NCBI GenBank assembly: GCA_903813345.2
Contig: CAIIXF020000005.1
Location: 9,429,375 to 9,493,374 of the forward strand
Direction: 5' to 3'
DNA from: Owenia fusiformis
Lineage: Eukaryota; Annelida; Polychaeta; Sabellida; Oweniidae
DNA: 64,000 bases
The first letter of the stretch is position 1, and the number at the start of each line of letters is the position of its first letter. Positions 53,401-62,400 of this stretch are shown here, piece after piece. The translations under genes and the position numbers were made by a program. The notes beneath the pieces were generated by a model. The model ran no database searches and was not told the DNA's origin. It worked only from the letters and a program-made list of their open reading frames with translations.

Positions 53401-56400
53401 CTGATATAGCATCATCACTTGGCAACATTGGTTTTGCCTATAACAGCAAAGGTCAATATGATGAAGCTATTAAATACCTGGAACAGAGTTTGATCATGCA
53501 AAAGAAGATATATAAAGATCAACCTCACCCTGATATAGCATCATCACTTGGCAACATTGGTAGTACTTACGACAGCAAAGGCCAATATGATGAAGCTATT
53601 AAATACCTAGAGCAGAGTCTGATCATGCGAAAGAAGATATATAAAGATCAACCTCACCCTGATATAGCATCATCACTTGGCAACATTGGTAGTTCTTACA
53701 ACAGCAAAGGTCAATATGATGAAGCTATTAAATACCTAGAGCAGAGTCTGATCATGCAAAAGAAGATATATAAAGATCAACCTCACCCTGATATAGCATC
53801 CTCACTTGGCAACATTGGTAGTTCTTACAACAGCAAAGGTCAATATGATGAAGCTATTAAATACCTGGAACAGAGTTTGATCATGCGAAAGGTGATATAT
53901 AAAGATCAACCACATCCATATATAGCATCCTCACTTGGCAACATTGGTACTGCTCATCTTAGCAAAGGTCAATATGATGAAGCTATTAAATACCTAGAGC
54001 AGAGTCTGATCATGCGAAAGAAGATATATAAAGATCAACCTCACCCTGATATAGCATCCTCACTGGGCAACATTGGTAGTTCTTACAACAGCAAAGGTCA
54101 ATATGATGAAGCTATTAAATACCAGAAGCAGAGTCTGACCATGCGAAAGCTGATATATAAAGATCAACCACATCCAGATATAGCTACCTCTCTTAACAAC
54201 ATTGCATGTGCCTATGCAGGGAAATATCAGTTCAGAAAAGCTATTATATACTACAAGCAGGCCCTTGGTGTGTTACAAGTGGTGTTTAAAGACCAACCAC
54301 ACCCTTATATAGCAGTAACAATGGGAAACATAGGCAATGTTTATGACAATATCAGTGAATACAAAGAAGCTATAAACTTCTATGAGCAATCTCTGTCTGT
54401 AAATAGACAGATGAATGGCCACCAGATTAATCTGGAAGTAACAATGCTACTAATGCGCATTGGTTTTGCATGTCAGCACTCAAGACAAAGAACAAAGGCC
54501 ATTGCATATCTCACGGAGGCTTTTTCAAACCTTGATTTCATAAGTCACTGTTATAAACTGAGTAAAAGTAAAGCAATTCAGAACTGAATTTAACTACAAA
54601 AACAGCAACTCAGCAGAATAGCAAATCCCACTGAAAAATACATATTTTGATAAATAGCAGCCAACTTGAAAAATTCTTCTTGAACAGAGCTCCTTATGGT
54701 ATCATCATGTAAACTTTGAACCAAATTCGTCCACCAATAGTTATTAAAGAGTATGTTTTTGAAAGAAAAATGGCAGTAGTAGTTACTATCATGAAAATTC
54801 CTTCTTGAGCAGAGCTTGTTTGTCCCTATATCAGGCATCAGCAGATAAAAGAAACATATCTGTACACTGGTATTTGAGTTATCAAAGATTACATTTTTTA
54901 AGAAAAATGGTGACCATTTTGAAATTCAGTGACCATCTTGAAACTTTCTTTAGCAGAGGTCATTTGGCCCTTGGCATTAACATATAAAACAAATCTGTCA
55001 ATTGGTATTTCAGTTATCAAAGATTACGAAAAATGACATCCATTTTGAAATTCAGTCACGATCGTGAACATTTCTTCTGAGCACAGCTCCTGTGTCCCTA
55101 AGCATCAGCAAATAACATTATGGCACTGGTATTTGAGTTATCAAAGAAATTGTTTCAGAAATCCTAAATAAATTGGAAAAGAAATGTCAAATGAGTATGG
55201 AAATGGGTGTACTGCAAATGTTAATAACAAAACCTTTAGATCCTTAGTGTCCATATTCATGAGGCACCTACATATATAATTATATAACCATTTATTCGTC
55301 AGAACATATTTGTGAATTCTGTTTTTGGGTCACCCTGTATATTACTTACTCTGACTACATACTGTTGGTTGTTGGGGTTCATAGATTGCACGGGTTGGAT
55401 CATTGGGATCAGGAACACACCGCTTAGTGCTAGGACCACTTCTTGTGAAACCTTGGTTACACTCTATTGTCACCTGACTGTTACAGTTAGGAGATCCACT
55501 CACTATCCCATTAGCTACAGAGAGCTCATCACATCGCAACTCTGGAAATATTTTGAATTTCTGTTAAATTCAATTTATATGTAGCACAATGCAGTGTCAA
55601 TTGTTACAAATGATGTTACAGTATTTTATTTTTTCATTTTAGCCCAAATATTTTATTTGTGTTAATAGTAAAGAAAACATACGGGTGCAAACAGGCTCTT
55701 GGAGTTGTGACCATTGGCCACTAGGCAGACAGGTTCTGCTATTGGGACCTGTTAGTCTATAGCAGTTGTTACAGTCATAAGTCACCACAGTGTTGCATGT
55801 GTTGTCTGTAGAGGAGACTGAACCTTGATTTGGCGTAGTGGGTCTTGGTGAACATGTCACAGCTTGAAAATACAATTTTTCTGTGTATATTTATGCTTGG
55901 ATCATTTTTTCTACATTGTTAAGAGTGTTTCATAATGACCATCCCCCCATCCACAGGCAATACTATAAGTTATTGAATGATTTGAAGCGCGATACAGGAT
56001 ATATTCTGCTCGAGAAATTCTGTATTGGAACGAGATGAAGTTGAGTGCCAATACAGAATATCGAGATAGAATATACAATACACATTTTCAATGATGGGTA
56101 CCTTTTGTATGTAGCAAGTTGTAAAAACAGTAGAGCTTAATCAAAGTTCTTTCAATAAGTCCAGAATTGAACAAGCTTTCGTATGATGTATAACATAAGT
56201 GGGTCTGCTATTTAGGATAGGTGGTTGATGGGGTGATGGTCATTATGAAACAGTCCATATATCATTATAAGTTATTGAATGATTTGAAGTGCAATACAGG
56301 ATATATTCTGCTCGAGAAATTCTGTACCATTCAGGATACCAATACAGAATATTGAGTTTTTATTGTGTGATCCTCTGTATTGCTACTGAGATTGTCCCCT

Positions 56401-59400
56401 CCGTACCAATATTTTCTATATTGCGACGGAGATGATCAACGGGGACAATCTCAGTAGCAATACAGATTGTTACAGCACAAGAACTGACCAATCAGAGGGC
56501 TTCATTTTACAGATCATACGATAATAATATATATTGTATTGTAAATTGTAATTAAGTAATCTTAAATGTATCTCATAACTTCAAAAGCCAAGATAGGACT
56601 GGTTATTTTAAATAGGTGACACTTGAATAAGTGAATCAATATAAATGAATAATATTATACCATTTTACATTATATTACATTATATTATATTATATTACAT
56701 TATATTATATTATATGACATTATATTACATTATATCATATTATATTATACTATATTATATTATGTTATATTATACAAGTATTACAGTAAAACATTCAGTG
56801 TTGATAGGTGTTCACTACAGAAATGATAGTTTATACAGAAGTCAGTAAAGTATGTGCGGAGGAGAGGTATTCATTAAAGAAATGTGTTCACAAGAGAAAG
56901 GTGTTCACATAGACAAGTTTTACTGTATATTTAAATGTGTATCATATTATATAAGGAGGAAACCTTTCATTTATGAAATGGTGACATTGAATTTACTATT
57001 TTACGAGAATGTGATGCTTACATTGACAGAATGGTGGCTGTCTATCCACATTGCCACTGGGCAAACACGTGACAGTGTCCTGTTCTACACCATTGCTGTC
57101 TGGCACTATACTGAAGCATTCTTTGCATCTAAGAAACACATAAAGCTTAAAATGAAATCGGAATTTGTTTCACTTAAATCTGTTATGCTACAATATGTAC
57201 ACTATGTACAATATGTACATGTTCATTCTAATTACAGACTTACAGTACATGTGGTAAAACAATGGCACATTTTTAAGTTCTAAAGTACAATGACATCTTA
57301 TGGGTTATTTCATGGAAGGGAATATATATATATATATGGTTTTATACTAGAATTAGAATATATGGCATTTTCTTATAGATTGAAGGGACCCAATCGAAAT
57401 ATGCCATTCTACAGATTTATAACTGTAAAATGTCAAAATATTGCATATTCTCTGCAAAAAGGTTTCTATAAAATTATTGTTATATAACATTGTGTAATTT
57501 AGAATAAAATTGCGTCATCATATTATATAGCCAACAACAAATCTACTTAGTTTTGTTACTCTTTTTTTGCCACCCAAAGAGCACAAGTGCCCTGAACACT
57601 ACAGCTTCATAAATACCTGAACACCACAAATTCATTAGGACCAAATGTGTTGTCTATAGGATCCCTGTCTGCACTGATGTTCTCAACAATCTCTGAGTTA
57701 GGGTCATTGGGCATGGGGTAGGGGCAACGCACTGAAATCAAAACACTTTTTAATAATAAACAATATTATTGGCTGAATTAAGCATTATTTTCCATTTATA
57801 TGTATACCATTCTATACTATTACACTATGGGTGTGGGAGTGTCATTGGGTCAAAAATCAGGAAGCAATGGGGTCTAAGAGCATTGATATCCTAGAATATC
57901 CTCTTTTTGTATTGTTTCTGGAAATATGCTCATGCTCATATTAATATATTAATGTCATTTCCATGTTAAAATATTGACTAACAAGGCTTTAAAATGCAAA
58001 ATGTCACCACCTGCCATTTGTTACAAACAACCATCACTTAACAACAACCACCAAACACCAACCATAAAATGCTGAACATGGTCTACAAACATTTTGGTTA
58101 CTATAAGACTTCTGGTGATAACATAATATGTATTAATACTTCTCAGTTTCCATTGAAATCAATCACTGCCTACCTCTACCACAAGATGGCAGTGGTCTGT
58201 CATAAGCCACTCTTGAAGGATCCCCAGGGACTGGCTGACATGTCAGACTCCTGTCACCATTTAGCTCAAAGCCTTGGTTACATGTGATTGTCACTGTACT
58301 GTCACAATTTGGGGATCCACTGACCTGACCATTTTGCAAAGAGAGTGTGTCACATCGGAGAGCTGAAAATAATCATTAACATTGTGCGTCATTGTGAAAA
58401 AGGCAGAAGGTGTATATTTTCTCTAAAAAGTGAAAATGGCTAACTTAAAATAATCATTAACATTGTGCGTCATTGTGAAAAAGCTAGGTGTATATTTTCT
58501 CAAAAAATGAAAATGGCTAACTTAAAATTTATACAAGATGTCAAAGTACTAATCAGTTCTTAATTCTTATATGGAAATATCACTGGAAATTTCACAATAT
58601 TTCTTTCAATCAGTTTTTCTGAAAATGTGCAGACAAGAAAGGTGAGATGGCCACACCAATCTGTCTGATGTCTATACCTTACCTTTATTTTATGAACAAT
58701 ATTACAAAGAAATGTCAATAATAGCCATCATTCTAAGGTTAAACCAATTAGGTTAAACCAACAATTTTTATCATGAACTTTTTTACAATAAAATACAGCA
58801 CAAATGAACATAGAAATACCATTCATTATTAATTACTTAATCATAGATATCAATCTAGCTACAAGTATGTGGCAGGCAAGACCATTTTTAGAATGAAATT
58901 GTAACTATATGCTGGAGTCCGAATCTGAACTTTTACGGAAAAGTTCAGATTCGGACTCCAGTATCAGTATATTTTAGGACCCTTGCTATAGCCTTGCAAA
59001 TAGTTGAATGATGTTGAAGATGATTTAAGTGTTTCTAGACAAATACTTACGAAGACAGACAGGTTCCTGAAAAGGGGTCCACTGACCATTTTCTCCACAC
59101 TCCCTCACAGAAGGACCATCAAGGCTGAAACACCTGGGGCAACTGTACCTGGCCTGGGACCCACAATTATTATTAGGAGTAAACACAGATCCAGGGCTAG
59201 GGTCAGACAATTGGGGACATGTCACAGCTGAAAAATAAAGTCAAAATTAAGCTTTATAAAGGCAATGCATCCTAAAAGACTAGAAAAACAGCAACTCCAC
59301 GGAGTAGCAAAACATATTATGCTTATTATAGCTAGTGTAAATGTTGAAATGTTTGTGTACTTTGTGATAGAAGCATGAAATTTGGCACAAAAAATTATTT

Positions 59401-62400
59401 CTTGAACAGAGCTACTGTGTCCCTAGGCATAATCATATAAAATTTCAACCAAATCTGTTCACTGGTATTTGAGTTATCAAAGATTACATTTTTTACGAAA
59501 AAATTGCCGCCATTTTATATATATATATATATTTTTTTTTATTTCATTAAAACATAAAAACATTTTTACATATTCGTGGTCATGACACCTACATAGGTAT
59601 ATAATTGACCACATTTAAAATCATTAATCTAAAATTTTCAAGTGCTTGAAAGTTTAACACAACATGACACTAGGTGAACCATAATTTGTCTCATGAATTA
59701 AAAACATTGGTAAAAAATAATGTAAAATAAAGAGGATGGAATCACCTTACGTTTGCTGAATATCAAAATCAGTATTTTGAAAATGTGTCATCTTTAAAAA
59801 GACTTTTTAGTTTATAAATATTATTGGTAAGTTTAATAGTATTAGGAATTTTGTTCCAGATAATTTCACCTTGTACTTTTAAACTGTATCTTAAATAATT
59901 GGTTTTGAATTTTGTAACATGAACTTGTTCATTCTGTCTAGTGTTGTGTTGATGAACACTATTGTTTTTTTCAAAGAAGTCTATAAAAATGTCACTTGGA
60001 AAAGAATCGGGTCTGTTAATACATTTGTAAGTTAGTTGAAGAATATTAAGGTCATATATGTCCGTAAATTTTAGAATTTTAAATTGTTTAAAGAATGGCC
60101 CGGTATGTTCTCTGTTTCCACTGTAAGTAATAATTCTTAAAAAACGTTTTTGTAGTTGAAAAATTGAATTCGTTGCAGTTTTGCCTGCATTTCCCCAAGC
60201 ACATATACAGTATTGAATTTGAGAATATATAAGTGAATAGTAAATTGATAGAAGTGCTTTTGTATTTAGTTTATGTCTATTTTTAAATAGTATCCCAATG
60301 ATTTTTGATATTTTAAGCGATATTTTTTTTATATGTTCCTTCCAGTTTAAATCCTCATCAATAATTATCCCTAAGAAGTTGATTGATTGCACTCTCTCTA
60401 CTAAATTATCTCTTATTTTGATCTCAATATTTTGTGGAACTTTATGTTTGCAGGTTGTATATATCATAAATTTCGTCTTCTGTACGTTAAGAGATAGCTT
60501 ATTAGCACAAAACCAATCATCAATTTTATAGAGTTCACAATTTAATTTAGTTATCAGATTATTAATGTTCTTATCAGAATACAAGATGTTTGTATCATCT
60601 GCAAAAACTACATATTTTAACAAAGAACTAGAACATATAATGTCATTGATATATATTATAAACAAAATAGGGCCTAAGGTAGTGCCTTGTGGAACTCCAC
60701 ATGTGATTGATTGTTCCTGAGATTTAACATTATTATCTCCATATACAGTAAATTGTTTTCGATTATTTAGATAACTTCTAAACCAATCATTAGCTTTTCC
60801 TCTAACACCATAAAAGTTGAGTTTAGATAATAAAATGTCATGATTAACAGTATCAAGTGCTTTACTGAGGTCCAAGAATATGCCAATAGAGAACTGTTTA
60901 TCGTCTAATGCTTTACGTAAATTTTCTAAAAAAGAAAGTATAGCCAAGTAAGTGGATCTATTTTTTCTAAAGCCAAATTGATTACGACACAAAAGTTTGA
61001 ATTTTTCAAAAAAATCTGTAAGTCTATGAGCCATTACTTTTTCAATTATTTTTGAAAAAACAGATACCAAAGAAATAGGTCTATAGTTACTGAAGAATTG
61101 TTTTGTAACTTTTTTATATAATGAAATTACCTTGGCAACTTTCAAATCATCTGGAAAGATGCCAGTTTTGAAAGATAGTTGAGTTAGGAATAGGAATACA
61201 AGAGGTTTTGCAAGGATGGCACTACTATTTTTGATAACTATAGGCTTAATATCATCATTACCAGCAGATTTATCTTTCAAATTATCTAAAATCGATTTTA
61301 TTTCGTCAAAAGTTACATGTCGTAGATATAAACTTTGGTTTAAAGAATTAGACATTTTCTTCAAATAATGTTGAAATGTTTTATGAGAATTAGGTATGTT
61401 TTTTGCCAAATTATTTCCAACATTGACAAAATAATCATTAAAACCATTAGCTATTTCTTTAGGATTAGTAAATGTTTTATTATTGTGTATAAATTTATCA
61501 GGTGATATTTGCAATTTCTTTCCTCTGTTTAATATTTCATTAATGTGTGTCCAGGTGTCTTTTATATTACCAGATGATTGTTCAAATTTATAACTGTAAT
61601 GAAGTTTTTCTGCATGTCGAATAGTTTGCCTTAAAATGCGTTTATACTTTTTGTAAGATTCAAGCTTATCTTGTGTAGGGTGCTTTATGTAATTAATGTA
61701 AAGTTTATTTTTAAATTTTATAGAGGTCAAAATTCCTTCTGTCAGCCAAGGTTTTTTATTGTTGTAGTAATATTTAATATATTTAGTAGTTACCGGGAAG
61801 CATTCATTATAGAGACTTTGAATTTTTTCAATAAAATATGCATAGCCTAAATTGACATCATCAAATTCATATAGCTGGGAAAAGTCAAGTTCAGAGAGGC
61901 GTGATTTAAAGGTTATATGATTTTTGTTTTTCATTTGGCGAAAAGAAATGCGTTTACTCACTTTCTTATCTTATTTCTTATCAAAGATAACGTTTTTTTA
62001 CAAAAAATTGCTGCCATTTTGAAATTAAGCGGCCATCTTGAAAATGTTTTGTCGAACATAGCTACTGTGTCCCTAAGCATCATCATATAAAATTTGAACC
62101 AAATCCGCTCACCGGTATTTGAGTTATCAAAGATTACATATTTTTACGAGAAATGGCCGCCATTTTGAAATTAAGCGGCCATCTTGAAAAGCTCTTTTTG
62201 TGCGAACCTCCTTTGTCCCTAGGCATCAGCATATAAAATTTGAACCAAATCCGTTCACTGATATATGAGTTATCAAAGATTACGTTTTTTATTATGAATA
62301 TGGGCTGCCATCTTGAATATCAGCCGCCATCTTGAAAATTATTTCTTGAAGAGCAACTGTGTCCCTAGGCATAATCATATAAAATTTAAACCAAATCTGT

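Noticed and set aside
55326-55341. GGTCACCCTGTATATTA resembling the end of the CAGGGTGGTC MITE
   Set aside because: Only about ten bases match and no second end was found; too little to call an element. The same applies to CCCACCCTGTATA at about 40748.
34675-55349. End of one sushi gene and start of another at the large intron
   Set aside because: S6 is type C and S7 type A, so the triplet order continues, S7 closely matches S1 and S4, and no stop, signal peptide or initiator exon was seen at either side. It cannot be fully excluded without transcripts.
56645-56848. ORF translating to repeated YYIILYYIMLYY
   Set aside because: It is a translation of the TATATTACAT microsatellite.
56852-57487. 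Plus-strand ORFs of 143 and 65 codons
   Set aside because: They overlap sushi exon 57022-57128 in antisense; the minus strand has the sushi cysteine pattern and both splice sites.
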